This document shows, one piece after another, positions 1 through 9,758 of a stretch of DNA of 64,000 nucleotides (position 1 is the stretch's first letter; each line of letters opens with the position of its first letter). The stretch is from Mesorhizobium sp. M8A.F.Ca.ET.218.01.1.1 (GTDB lineage Bacteria; Pseudomonadota; Alphaproteobacteria; Rhizobiales; Rhizobiaceae), in contig NZ_SRUZ01000001.1 of NCBI RefSeq assembly GCF_004791165.1, positions 788,382-852,381 of the forward strand, read 5' to 3'. The position numbers were made by a program, and so were the translations under genes. The notes below the pieces were generated by a model that was not told where the DNA came from, did no database searches, and saw only the letters and a list, made by a program, of their open reading frames with translations.

Positions 1-1340
1 TTCCGCCGTCGCTGGTGCTGATCGTTCTCGCCGACCAGCTCGGCCGCTCGGTGGGCGACATGTATGCCGGCGCCCTGATCCCCGGCCTGGTGCTGACGGG
101 CCTATACACGCTCTACATCGTGATCATGTCGATCGTCCGGCCAAAGTCGATGCCGGCCCTGCCGCTCGAGGCCCGCACACTCGGCCATGGCGTGGTGTCC
201 CTGCTGATCGCGTTGGTGGTGGCCGTGGCGATCGCCTATGCCGCCTACCGTTACCTGGTGCCCGCTCATGGCGACAATGCCGACATTCTCGGCGCGGCCG
301 TCGGCGTCATCTTCATCTACGTCGTCGCGATTCTCGACCGCAGCCTAAACATCAACATGATGTCGCGGCTGGCGCAGCAGGTCGTGATCGTGCTGATCCC
401 GCCGCTGGCGCTGATCTTCCTGGTGCTCGGCACCATCTTCCTCGGCATCGCCACCCCAACCGAGGGCGGCGCCATGGGTGCGGTCGGCGCGCTGGGCATG
501 GCGGCGATGAAGGGCCGGCTGTCGATGGACGTGATCAAGCAGGCGCTGGCCTCGACGACGCGGCTGTCGTCCTTCGTGCTGTTCATCCTGATCGGCGCGC
601 GGGTGTTCTCGCTGACCTTCTATGGGGTCAACGGCCAGATCTGGGTCGAGCATCTCCTGACCTCGCTGCCGGGCGGCGAAGTCGGCTTCCTGATCGGCGT
701 CAACATCCTTGTCTTCTTCCTCGCCTTCTTCCTCGACTTCTTCGAACTGGCCTTCATCATCGTGCCGCTTCTGGCGCCGGCCGCCGACAAGCTCGGCATC
801 GACCTGATCTGGTTCGGCGTGCTGCTGGGCGTCAACATGCAGACCAGTTTCATGCACCCGCCCTTCGGCTTCGCGCTGTTCTACCTGCGCTCGGTCGCCG
901 CCCGTGTGCCCTATCTCGACCGCCTGACCGGCAAGCAGATCGCGCCGGTGACGACGGGCCAGATCTATTGGGGCGCGGTGCCGTTCGTCTGCATCCAGGT
1001 CATCATGATCGGCCTGACCATCGCCTTCCCGCAAATGGTGATGCGCTACAAGGGCACGGCCGTCGATTCCGGCACGATCGACTACAAGGTGCCGGAAGTG
1101 CCGGGCCTGTCGCCGCTCGGCGCCCCGCAGGATGGTAGCGCGCCCGCCAGTGGCGGCAACGCACCGGCCGCGCCCGGCACGCCCGAGCTGTCGCAACCGC
1201 CGAATTTCGGCGATGCGCCGCCGGCCAAGCCGGCGACACCGACGCCGGACCTGTCGCAGCCGCCGAATTTCGGCGATGCGCCGCCGGCCAAGCCGGCGAC
1301 ACCGACGCCGGACCTGTCGCAGCCGCCGAATTTCAACTGA
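1..1340 (+). CDS. TRAP transporter large permease (DctM), 5' end outside window
   Basis: Membrane subunit of a tripartite ATP-independent periplasmic transporter, which imports organic acids using an ion gradient. The gene is cut by the window start: codons run in frame from base 3 (PPSLVLIVLADQL), so the N-terminus and the small DctQ subunit should lie upstream. About ten hydrophobic segments are visible, with the conserved loops ATPTEGGAMGAVGA and MQTSFMHPPFGFALFYLRS typical of DctM. After KVPEVPGLSP the last ~85 residues are a Pro/Ala-rich tail, built partly of a 21-residue repeat that is not part of the family fold. The likely partner binding protein is the TakP-like gene on the opposite strand at 2635-3744. 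Family assignment is secure; the substrate is inferred. Confidence 0.9.
   Translation, partial: PPSLVLIVLADQLGRSVGDMYAGALIPGLVLTGLYTLYIVIMSIVRPKSMPALPLEARTLGHGVVSLLIALVVAVAIAYAAYRYLVPAHGDNADILGAAVGVIFIYVVAILDRSLNINMMSRLAQQVVIVLIPPLALIFLVLGTIFLGIATPTEGGAMGAVGALGMAAMKGRLSMDVIKQALASTTRLSSFVLFILIGARVFSLTFYGVNGQIWVEHLLTSLPGGEVGFLIGVNILVFFLAFFLDFFELAFIIVPLLAPAADKLGIDLIWFGVLLGVNMQTSFMHPPFGFALFYLRSVAARVPYLDRLTGKQIAPVTTGQIYWGAVPFVCIQVIMIGLTIAFPQMVMRYKGTAVDSGTIDYKVPEVPGLSPLGAPQDGSAPASGGNAPAAPGTPELSQPPNFGDAPPAKPATPTPDLSQPPNFGDAPPAKPATPTPDLSQPPNFN
1188..1337 (+). repeat. 63-bp in-frame tandem repeat (2.4 units)
   Basis: Two almost identical 63-bp units (1188-1250 and 1251-1313) and a third partial unit (1314-1337) encode the repeating peptide LSQPPNFGDAPPAKPATPTPD at the C-terminus of the TRAP permease. 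The first two units differ by a single visible base, which suggests recent slippage or duplication. The unit length is a multiple of three, so changes in copy number keep the frame. Confidence 0.95.
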
Positions 1341-1359
1341 GCTCGGAGGGGAAGACGCC

Positions 1360-2388
1360 ATGAAAGCCGTGCGGTTGGAGAGAGTGGGCGGCATCGCGCT
1401 GCGCGAGGTCGCCAAGCCGGTTCCCGGTCCGGACGAGCTTCTGGTGCGGATCGAGGCCTGCGGTGTCTGCGGCACCGACCGGCATCTTTTCCACGGCGAA
1501 TTCCCTTGCAGGCCGCCTGTGACGCCCGGGCACGAGTTCGCCGGCATCATCGAGGCCATCGGTAATGCGGTCTCCGGCTTTGCCGTCGGCGACCGGGTCA
1601 CTGGCGATCCCAACATCGCCTGCGGACGGTGCCCGCATTGCCATGCCGGCCGGGTCAATCTGTGCCGCAATCTCAACGCCATCGGCATCCATCGCGACGG
1701 CGGCTTTGCCGATTATGTGGTGATGCCGCAAAAACAGGCCTTTGTCCTTCCCGCAGATCTGAAACCGACGCATGGCGCATTCTGCGAGCCGCTCGGCTGC
1801 TGCCTGCACGGTGTCGACCTTGCCGAGATCAAGCCGGGCGGCTCGGTTGTCGTGCTCGGCGGCGGCGTGATCGGCCTGCTCACGGTGCAGCTGGCTCGGC
1901 TCGCCGGGGCCACCACCATCATCCTGTCGACAAGGCAAGCCTCGCGCCGCGCGCTTGCGAGGGAACTCGGCGCGACGGCGACGGTCGATCCCACAGCCGC
2001 CGATGTGATCGATGCCATCGCCGGACGGGCGGGACTGATGCCCGGCGGCGCCGACGTGGTGTTCGAATGCGCCGGCGTGCGCGACACCGTCGAGCAGTCG
2101 ATGCGGCTGGCAAGGGCCGGCGGCACCGTCGTCATCGTCGGCGTGACGCCGCAAGGCATGAAGGCGGAATTCGAGCCCTTCGACCTCCTGTTCCGGGAAC
2201 TGAAGGTACTGGGCTCGTTCCTCAATCCCTATACGCATCGCCGCGCCGCCGAGCTCATCGCGTCGGGCGCGATCGAGATCGACCGGCTGATCTCCAGGCA
2301 GGTGTCGCTGGAAGAGGCGCCTGGTGTGATCGCCAATCCGCCCGCGCCGGGCGAGGTCAAGGTGCTGGTGGTGCCAGGCCTGGGCTGA
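1360..2388 (+). CDS. zinc-dependent alcohol/polyol dehydrogenase (MDR family)
   Basis: Medium-chain dehydrogenase/reductase of 342 residues that oxidises a secondary alcohol or sugar alcohol with NAD(P)+. Catalytic zinc ligands are visible in CGVCGTDRH and GHEFAG near the N-terminus. The structural zinc loop CGRCPHCHAGRVNLC has all four cysteines, and the nucleotide-binding glycines are in VLGGGVIGLL. The ATG at 1360 follows GGAGGGGAAGACGCC, a good ribosome site, 19 bases after the TRAP permease stop. It is therefore probably the last gene of the TRAP operon and may oxidise the imported compound. It resembles threonine and sorbitol dehydrogenases; the substrate cannot be read from sequence. 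Confidence 0.85.
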   Translation: MKAVRLERVGGIALREVAKPVPGPDELLVRIEACGVCGTDRHLFHGEFPCRPPVTPGHEFAGIIEAIGNAVSGFAVGDRVTGDPNIACGRCPHCHAGRVNLCRNLNAIGIHRDGGFADYVVMPQKQAFVLPADLKPTHGAFCEPLGCCLHGVDLAEIKPGGSVVVLGGGVIGLLTVQLARLAGATTIILSTRQASRRALARELGATATVDPTAADVIDAIAGRAGLMPGGADVVFECAGVRDTVEQSMRLARAGGTVVIVGVTPQGMKAEFEPFDLLFRELKVLGSFLNPYTHRRAAELIASGAIEIDRLISRQVSLEEAPGVIANPPAPGEVKVLVVPGLG

Positions 2389-2441
2389 AGTGCGGTCCTT
2401 CATCTTGCAACGTTGGCGATTGGCGAAACCGTCGATGACAG

Positions 2442-2501
2442 CTTCCCTCTCCCCGTCCCTATACGGGAGAGGATGCCGGCAGGCAGGTGAGGGGCGGCGC
2501 C
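2442..2501 (+). repeat. palindromic intergenic repeat, family A copy 1
   Basis: Copy of a roughly 58-bp element with core CTCCCCGT..ATACGGG..GAG followed by GCCGGCAGGC and GAGGGGCGGCGCC. The first half can form a hairpin. Other copies are at 2563-2621, 20788-20848, 20913-20970 and inside xdhC. This copy diverges from the others (a missing base pair in the stem and GGCAGGTGAGG in place of GGCGGATGAGG). Confidence 0.85.
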
Positions 2502-2562
2502 AATGCTGAATTGATAAGATGCGCGGTTGGGCTTGCGCCGAGGGCGTTCAATCGCCGAAGCC

Positions 2563-2621
2563 GGCGCTGCCCCTCATCCCCCTGCCGGGACCTTCTCCCC
2601 GTATAGTGACGGGGAGAAGGG
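2563..2621 (-). repeat. palindromic intergenic repeat, family A copy 2 (inverted)
   Basis: Same element as at 2442-2501 in the opposite orientation, 61 bases away, so the pair forms a larger inverted repeat between the two convergent genes at 1360-2388 and 2635-3744. Placed here it could act as a bidirectional terminator or mRNA 3'-end stabiliser; that role is inferred. Confidence 0.85.
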
Positions 2622-2634
2622 ACAAGGCTCAACC

Positions 2635-3891
<1,257 letters not shown>

Positions 3892-3988
3892 CTAACAGGG
3901 GATTTCGTGGCCTATGCGACACGCTGAAACTTGGCATGGAAAAATGCCCTGACATCGCCTATTTTGAGGGCAGGACATTCCTTGCCAG

Positions 3989-4780
3989 ATGGAAAACAGA
4001 CCCAAAATGCAGCAGCCGCTCGTCGCCATATCGACCGACGTCCGTCAATTCGACAACTACACCTGGCATGCCGCGCCGCAACAATATCTGGAAGCGGCGA
4101 TCGCGGGTGCCGGTGTTTTCCCCCTGCTCGTGCCCTCGTTCGGCGACCGGCTGGACTTCGACGAACTCCTGTCGTCGGTCGACGGCGTCATGCTCACCGG
4201 CTCGAAATCCAACGTCGACCCTTCGCTCTATGGCGGCGATGCCAGCGAAGCCAATGGCCCCTATGACACCGCGCGCGACTCCACGACGCTGCCGCTGATC
4301 CGCAAGGCGATCGAGCGCGGCGTGCCGCTGCTCGCCATCTGCCGCGGCATTCAGGAGCTGAACGTGGCGCTTGGCGGTACGCTGGGCACCGAGATCCAGG
4401 AGCGCGAGGGATCGCTGGACCACCGTGCGGCGGTGAGCGACAAACAGGACGAGCGCTTCGCCATTCACCAGACCATTTCGATCAAGCCAGGCAGTTGCCT
4501 GGCCGGCGTGTTCGGTGCCGGCGACATCAAGGTCAATTCCTTGCATCGCCAGGCGATCGAGCGGCTGGGGTCGAAGCTCGAGATCGAGGCTGTCGCCACC
4601 GACGGCACGGTCGAGGCGGTTTCGGTCAAGGGAGCCCGCGCCTTCGCAGTCGGCGTCCAGTGGCATCCCGAATACTGGGTCAAGTCGGACAGCAATTCCG
4701 CCAAGATTTTTCGCGCCTTCGGCGATGCGGTGCGTTTGCACGCCGCTGCGAAAGCCGGCGCGCGGGCCGCGGCGGAGTAG
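3989..4780 (+). CDS. class I glutamine amidotransferase-like gamma-glutamyl hydrolase (peptidase C26)
   Basis: Cytosolic hydrolase of 263 residues related to gamma-glutamyl-GABA hydrolase of the Puu putrescine pathway. The nucleophile is the Cys of LLAICRGIQELNVALGG, and the catalytic His and Glu are in QWHPEY near the C-terminus; the spacing is normal for the family. The ATG at 3989 is used, but ATG 4007 (MQQPLVAIS) is a fair alternative because neither has a strong ribosome site. It stands alone between the TRAP binding protein and a convergent secreted protein. A glutamine-synthetase-like ligase at 16533 could supply the complementary gamma-glutamylation step, but the two are not linked. 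Confidence 0.85.
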   Translation: MENRPKMQQPLVAISTDVRQFDNYTWHAAPQQYLEAAIAGAGVFPLLVPSFGDRLDFDELLSSVDGVMLTGSKSNVDPSLYGGDASEANGPYDTARDSTTLPLIRKAIERGVPLLAICRGIQELNVALGGTLGTEIQEREGSLDHRAAVSDKQDERFAIHQTISIKPGSCLAGVFGAGDIKVNSLHRQAIERLGSKLEIEAVATDGTVEAVSVKGARAFAVGVQWHPEYWVKSDSNSAKIFRAFGDAVRLHAAAKAGARAAAE

Positions 4781-4781
4781 T

Positions 4782-5198
4782 TCAGTCTCGCGGCTTCAAG
4801 TCACCATCCGCCGCGAGCGACAACAACGGAAGCGCCGGGGCATAGGATTCGTAGCCATCGCCGTCAGCCACGGCAAAGGTGACGATCGGATCGACGCCGT
4901 CGGCACTGAAGGCGACCGTTCCGTCGTTTTGCTGGCGCCAGAATTTCACCTGCTCGATGCCTGGCAGAAGCCGTCGGCAATTCGGCGCCACGGTCAACAG
5001 CGACAGACCATCCGAGACCGAGGCGCCGCGCGTGACCGCGCAGGCCCCCTCGTCACCGTTGGCGACCAGCCTGTAGATGTTTGACGGCGTAGCCTCCTCG
5101 GCGACGCTTTCACCGCTGCCGCCATGAAACAGCTGAATGCCGCCAAACAAGGCGGCGGCGGCGATCAATGCGGAAAGCGCCTTCATACTGATCTTCAC
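4782..5198 (-). CDS. small secreted protein, protease inhibitor Inh/Omp19-like
   Basis: Protein of up to 138 residues with an N-terminal hydrophobic export segment (ALSALIAAAALFGGIQLF). The mature part has two cysteines (GACAV and PNCRR) in the spacing of the AprI/Inh metalloprotease-inhibitor barrel, also found in Brucella Omp19: a Cys-containing strand, the second Cys, then a Trp (VKFWRQQNDGTVAF). The assignment is by pattern only and is moderate. Translation could begin at GTG 5198 or, as I prefer, ATG 5186 (MKALS). It converges on the hydrolase gene with one base between the stops. Confidence 0.6.
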   Translation of the reverse strand: MKISMKALSALIAAAALFGGIQLFHGGSGESVAEEATPSNIYRLVANGDEGACAVTRGASVSDGLSLLTVAPNCRRLLPGIEQVKFWRQQNDGTVAFSADGVDPIVTFAVADGDGYESYAPALPLLSLAADGDLKPRD

Positions 5199-5342
5199 CC
5201 ATACATACAGACAGGATGAAGAATGATTTCAAAGGGTTAAGCAGACGTTAATAAATATGGCGACCCGCTTTCGGCACCGAAAACGGCAGCATGCGCTCAG
5301 ATGTAGGGCAGAGATAGGGCCCCAACCAGCAATTGCTTTATT

Positions 5343-6014
5343 TCAAAACTTGTAGCTGATACCGACTCGGACAGCCTGGGTCTTCACGTCAGTCGGATAA
5401 TTGTAGCCGCTGTCAGTTGCCGGATTGTCGGTGAACGTGCCGAAATCAGTGTAGCGGTACTCAACGCGGGTCGTCCATTTTTGCGAGAAGGCATATTCGA
5501 CGCCGGCGCCCACAGTCCACCCGGCTTTGGTATTGGATGTGCTGTCAGTCGTCCCTCCGTCGTCGTAATTGGTACGGAAGTGGGCTACGGCCAGACCACC
5601 CGTGGCGTAAAGAAGAGCCGGACCCATTGCATAACCAAGACGCGCGCGCAGCGAGCCCTGAACATCGATTTTGGTTTTGATGGCACCTGCAAAATCCGAA
5701 TCCACCGAACCGCTCATTCCGGAGGCCTCGATATCGCCTTCGACGCCGAGAACGTACGAATTGAAAGCCTGATTATAGCCGAGGTGAATACCGCCAAGCA
5801 CTCCGTTGGAATTCCAGGAGTCAGACCAGTCGGAAAAGCCACTGCCTATCTCGGAATCGTGGCTGTCTACATCTCCCCAGCCATAGCCAATCTGAGCACC
5901 GACATAGGCGCCGGTCCAGTCATAAGCAACAGGTTCCGAGACAAGCGCATCGGCAGCGAACGCACTGCCCGAAACAGCGACAAGTAGTGTTGATGCAAGA
6001 AGAAGAGTTTTCAC
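5343..6014 (-). CDS. outer membrane beta-barrel protein, Omp25/31 opacity-porin family
   Basis: Outer membrane protein of 223 residues. A signal peptide (MKTLLLASTLLVAVSGSAFA) is followed by the family signature DWTGAYVGAQIGYGWGD, alternating aromatic/hydrophobic strands and the C-terminal VRVGISYKF, whose final Phe is the barrel assembly signal. The ring of WTTRVEYRYTDFG near the end is typical of the Brucella/rhizobial Omp25-Omp31 group. Translation starts at GTG 6014. These proteins stabilise the outer membrane or form small pores. The gene appears to be single, with about 140 bases of non-coding DNA on both sides and slightly lower GC than its neighbours. Confidence 0.88.
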   Translation of the reverse strand: MKTLLLASTLLVAVSGSAFAADALVSEPVAYDWTGAYVGAQIGYGWGDVDSHDSEIGSGFSDWSDSWNSNGVLGGIHLGYNQAFNSYVLGVEGDIEASGMSGSVDSDFAGAIKTKIDVQGSLRARLGYAMGPALLYATGGLAVAHFRTNYDDGGTTDSTSNTKAGWTVGAGVEYAFSQKWTTRVEYRYTDFGTFTDNPATDSGYNYPTDVKTQAVRVGISYKF

Positions 6015-6151
6015 GTAGCGCCCCGCTCGTTGATGCCGGCAAAGTACTCGGCTTCAGCTGTAGATCAAGATACTCTGTGCCCGTCAGGCGCCGATTTCCA
6101 GCCTGCCGTTGCAGATCGGCCACGTTTCGCCGCCTATTGCGGCCTATCTTG

Positions 6152-7135
6152 CTAGATCCTGGCCTTCACATTGACCGTCTCCGGCACCGGCGTCAGCGGG
6201 CGGCGCTCGGTGAACCAGGACACCAGATTGTCGACGCAGAGATCCGCCATGGCGCGGCGTGTGTGCTCCGAAGCCGAGCCGACATGCGGCAGCAGAGAGG
6301 TGTTTGGCAAGTCGAGCAACGCCTTGGGAACATTCGGCTCGTCGGCGAAGACATCGAGCCCGGCGGCGGCAATGGTGCCGTCGGCAAGGGCGGCCGCGAG
6401 GGCCGCTTCGTCGACCGTGCTGCCGCGGCCGATGTTGACGAAGACGCCATTCGCGCCGAGTGCCGACAGGATCTCGGCATTGACCGCTTTCTGCGTCGAA
6501 GCTCCGCCGGGCGCCACCGAAATCAGCGTATCGACCGCCTCGGCCAAGCCCTTCAACGTCGGATGGTACTGGTAGGCAAGGCCTTCGACACGACGCCGGT
6601 TGTGGTAAGCGACCGGCAGGCCGAAGGCCTCCAGCCGCCGGGCAATGGCCTGCCCGATGCGGCCCATGCCGAAAATGCCGACGCGGCGCGCGCGCAAGGT
6701 GAGCCGGCTCAGGGGATAGTTGCCCTTGCGCATCCAACTGCCGTCACGCAGCCAGGTCTCGGCGCGCGGCAGGTCGCGCACCGTGTTGATCAGCAGCCCG
6801 ATCGCGGTGTCGGCGACCTCCTCGGTCAGCACGTCGGGCGTGTTGGTGACCATGATGTTCTTCGCCGCCGCATGGCCGACATCGACGGAATCGTAGCCGA
6901 CGCCGAAAGAAGCGATGAGTTCGAGATTTGGCAACGCATCCATCATCGCCGCGCTGATGCCGGCAAAGGAAGCGATGCCACGTACGGTGCGGCGCATCTC
7001 CTCGGTGACCAGCGCCGGATCGGTACGCTCGATCCCGACGCGCCTGAATGTCCGGTCGATGCGATCGGCGGCATGGCCGCTGAAATCCGCCGGCACCAGA
7101 ATGGCAACGGCTTGCAGATCTTCGGCCCTGGTCAT
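6152..7135 (-). CDS. D-2-hydroxyacid dehydrogenase (glyoxylate/hydroxypyruvate reductase-like)
   Basis: NAD(P)H-dependent reductase of 327 residues in the D-isomer 2-hydroxyacid dehydrogenase family. The Rossmann motif is RVGIFGMGRIGQAIARRL; the catalytic Arg lies in LISVAPGG and the His in PHVGSASEHT. FVNIGRGSTVDEAAL is the usual conserved strand. The start ATG at 7135 overlaps the stop of the upstream LacI-type regulator by four bases, so the two are cotranscribed and probably translationally coupled. The substrate may be hydroxypyruvate, glyoxylate or a sugar-derived acid; sequence alone does not decide. Confidence 0.88.
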   Translation of the reverse strand: MTRAEDLQAVAILVPADFSGHAADRIDRTFRRVGIERTDPALVTEEMRRTVRGIASFAGISAAMMDALPNLELIASFGVGYDSVDVGHAAAKNIMVTNTPDVLTEEVADTAIGLLINTVRDLPRAETWLRDGSWMRKGNYPLSRLTLRARRVGIFGMGRIGQAIARRLEAFGLPVAYHNRRRVEGLAYQYHPTLKGLAEAVDTLISVAPGGASTQKAVNAEILSALGANGVFVNIGRGSTVDEAALAAALADGTIAAAGLDVFADEPNVPKALLDLPNTSLLPHVGSASEHTRRAMADLCVDNLVSWFTERRPLTPVPETVNVKARI

Positions 7136-8154
7136 GCACGCTCCACCGGCTTGCCGGTCGACTGGCGCACATGCAGTTCCGGCTTGATCAATTCCTGCGA
7201 GGGCCGCACCGTCTGGCCGTTGAGCTTGTCGAGCAGCGCGCTGGCGGCGCGGCGGCCAACCTCGCGCTGGCCGTTCCAGACGGTGGTCAGCGCCGGCGTG
7301 GCGATCGCCGCCTCCTCGAGATCGTCATAGCCGGTGACGGAGATGTCGATGCCCGGCACCAGGCCGGCGCGCGCAATGCCGTTCATCAGGCCGATGGCGA
7401 CGAGGTCGTTCCAGCAGCAGGCGGCGGTCGGCCTGTCCTTCAGCGCCAGGAATTGCCCCGCGGCCTCGAAACCCGCCTGCTTGGTGCGCGGACCGGCGAT
7501 GCGCCAGGACGATCTGACTTCGAGCCCCGCCGCCTCCATGGCGTTGACATAGCCCTGGTAGCGATCGCGGCCGGTCGAGGTCTGGTCGGTGCCGCCGATC
7601 ATGGCGATGCGCTTGTGGCCGAGCGAGATCAGATGGTTGGTGGCGAGGCCTGTTCCATAAGAGTCGTCGCCGCGAAACACCGGCACGTCGGCGCCCTCGA
7701 CGGTGCGTGCGATCAGCACCGCCGGCAGGCCGTTCTCCTCAGCCATGACGATGTCGGACGCGGGCGTGCCGATGGCCGGTGACATGATGACGCCGTCGGC
7801 GCCGAGCTGCAGCAGCGTATCGATGAAGGTGCGCTGCTTTTCGAGCTGATCATAGTGATTGGACAGGATGAAGGTCTGCCGGCTGCGGTCGAGCTCGCTC
7901 TCGATCGAGCGCAGGATCTCGGCGAAGAACGGGTTCATGATGTCGTGCACGACGACACCGACAATGCCCGAGCGCGAGGTGCGCAGGCTGGCGGCGCGGC
8001 GGTTGTAGATATAGCCGATGGCGCGCGCATGTTCCTTGATGCGGTCGCGCGTCGAGCCGGCAACCAGCGGGCTGTCGCGCAGTGCCAGCGACACGGTGGC
8101 CGTGGACACGCCAAGCGCATCCGCGATCGTCGACAGCTTGATCTTCTGTGCCAG
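7132..8154 (-). CDS. LacI family transcriptional regulator, probable CTG start
   Basis: DNA-binding regulator with an N-terminal LacI helix-turn-helix (KLSTIADALGVSTATVSLAL) and a periplasmic-binding-like sensor domain (GVVVHDIMNPFFAEILR, ISVTGYDDLEEAAIATPALT). The first standard start codon in frame is GTG 8109, which would delete half of the helix-turn-helix. An in-frame stop lies just upstream, and the only workable start that keeps the whole domain is CTG 8154, preceded by GGGGAGCGAAAGC with ideal spacing. I therefore annotate 340 residues from CTG. It probably controls its own operon with the downstream dehydrogenase. Confidence 0.85.
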   Translation of the reverse strand: MAQKIKLSTIADALGVSTATVSLALRDSPLVAGSTRDRIKEHARAIGYIYNRRAASLRTSRSGIVGVVVHDIMNPFFAEILRSIESELDRSRQTFILSNHYDQLEKQRTFIDTLLQLGADGVIMSPAIGTPASDIVMAEENGLPAVLIARTVEGADVPVFRGDDSYGTGLATNHLISLGHKRIAMIGGTDQTSTGRDRYQGYVNAMEAAGLEVRSSWRIAGPRTKQAGFEAAGQFLALKDRPTAACCWNDLVAIGLMNGIARAGLVPGIDISVTGYDDLEEAAIATPALTTVWNGQREVGRRAASALLDKLNGQTVRPSQELIKPELHVRQSTGKPVERA

Positions 8155-8219
8155 GCTTTCGCTCCCCGTCGTTTTTTAAACTGTTTAAGGGCGGCCTTAT
8201 GCCATCGATCGGGGCCAAA

Positions 8220-9161
8220 TCAAAGTTTTTTTGCCAGCGCCTCGGCCTCGACATCCGAGGCGGCGCGGCTGCGCAGCCGAAGCCGGTGTTCGCGATGGAC
8301 GATGTAGAGGCCGCTGGCGACGATGATGGCGGCGCCGACCAGCGTCCAGCGGTCGGGGAACTGCTTGAAGACAAGCCAGCCGGAAAGGATCATCCACACC
8401 ATCTGCGAATAGGGATAGGGGGCGAGCGCCGTGGTCGTTGCCCGCCGATAGGCCTGGACCAGCAGCCAGTGGCCGACGCCGCCGAACACGCCGAGCATGA
8501 GCAAGACGAACCAGTGCCAGCCATCGTGCGGCAGAGAGAAGGAAAACGGCAGCATGGGCAACAGCAGCACCGCCGGCGCCAGCGCCGAGAACAGGATCAG
8601 GCTTTCCGAGGTCTCGGTGGCCGACATGCGTCGCGTCATGATGACATAGAAGCAGTTCGACAGCATCGAGCCGAGCGCGAAAAGATGTCCGATGCCGAAA
8701 ACGCCGACACCTGGCCTCGTGATGATCAGGACCCCGGCGAAAGCAGCCAGGATCGCCAGCCAGCGCCGCCAGCCGGCCCATTCGCCGAGCAGCGGGCCGG
8801 CAAGAGCGGTGATCACCATCGGCCCGAAGAAATAGATCGACGTCGTCTCGGCCAGCTGCAGGGACCGCAGCGCCAGGACGTTGAACATGGTCGAGCCGAA
8901 CAGGAAGGCGCCGCGCATCACATGCGCCGGCAGGTTGACCGGGCGAAACCGCGCCGGCTCGCGCCAGCCCCGCAGCAGCGCCCCAACCAGCACGACATGC
9001 ACGGCGAAGCGCACCCAGGCGACGATCAGGACGGAGACGCCGGCCAGGACGAGATATTTGCTTGAGGTGTCGAGGAAGGTGAAGAAGACATAGGTGGTCA
9101 GCATGCACAGGATCGCCACCGGCGGCGTCGCGCTTTCTGACTGTCTTTGGGAAGGATTCAC
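8220..9161 (-). CDS. EamA/DMT superfamily transporter
   Basis: Inner-membrane exporter of the drug/metabolite transporter superfamily, about 313 residues, with roughly ten hydrophobic helices in two EamA halves (YVFFTFLDTSSKYLVLAG at the start; GGVGHWLLVQAYRRA and SGLYIVHREHR in the second half). A GTG at 9161 gives the usual family length; ATG 9104 is the next choice and would clip helix one. No strong ribosome site marks either. Such carriers export amino acids or other small metabolites; this substrate is unknown. The gene lies on the same strand as the DUF2000 gene upstream, 136 bases away. Confidence 0.85.
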   Translation of the reverse strand: MNPSQRQSESATPPVAILCMLTTYVFFTFLDTSSKYLVLAGVSVLIVAWVRFAVHVVLVGALLRGWREPARFRPVNLPAHVMRGAFLFGSTMFNVLALRSLQLAETTSIYFFGPMVITALAGPLLGEWAGWRRWLAILAAFAGVLIITRPGVGVFGIGHLFALGSMLSNCFYVIMTRRMSATETSESLILFSALAPAVLLLPMLPFSFSLPHDGWHWFVLLMLGVFGGVGHWLLVQAYRRATTTALAPYPYSQMVWMILSGWLVFKQFPDRWTLVGAAIIVASGLYIVHREHRLRLRSRAASDVEAEALAKKL

Positions 9162-9297
9162 GTGCAGGCCGGGGAAAAGCTGGGCTGGAGCCCACCTTTG
9201 CGGGAATTGTCGCTTGCCGGCAAGCCAATTGTCGCCCGCTGCCGCGCCTGGGGTCGCTGGTACAACAACAGCCGCCGCCAGGCTTAGTCCGCGGGCG

Positions 9298-9705
9298 CTA
9301 TGTGTGCATGCGGGCGCCCTTGGTGATCTTGTCGACAACCTTCTTCTCGGCGCGCAGCGCGATGCCGACCACCTTGGCGTCTTCGGGCGCGAATTCGGCA
9401 AACACGGCGCGGTTGGCGGCGTCGAAGCCGGTGGAAAACATCTCCTCGACATAGAGCGAGGTCGTCACGCCGCGTTCCAGCACACGCCGGTGGATCGCAC
9501 CGAGCGTCGCCTGGTCGACCGAGAGCACGATAACCGGCTGGATCGACAGCGGATTGTAGAGATTGCCGGCGCGGTCGCGATAGGGCTCGCCGATGATGTC
9601 GGGGAATTGCGCGACGATGCCGCTGGTCAGGAAGGCGGTGACGTTGAGTTTCTGCCAGACGGGCAAGTCTTCTCGCAGTACGATTGCAAATTTCGTATCG
9701 AACAT
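9298..9705 (-). CDS. DUF2000 family protein
   Basis: Protein of 135 residues belonging to the DUF2000 family, small cytosolic proteins of unknown function with a peptidyl-tRNA-hydrolase-like fold. The opening MFDTKFAIVLREDLPVWQKLNV and the QPVIVLSVD strand fit the family. The ATG is at 9705. It is divergent from the AraC-type regulator at 9759, with only 53 bases between starts, so that regulator probably controls it and possibly the DMT exporter downstream. No catalytic motif is evident. Confidence 0.8.
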   Translation of the reverse strand: MFDTKFAIVLREDLPVWQKLNVTAFLTSGIVAQFPDIIGEPYRDRAGNLYNPLSIQPVIVLSVDQATLGAIHRRVLERGVTTSLYVEEMFSTGFDAANRAVFAEFAPEDAKVVGIALRAEKKVVDKITKGARMHT

Positions 9706-9758
9706 GACAAAATGGCCATTCGAGGTTAGGCCCCGATAGCGAGGCTGAGAAGGAGACG

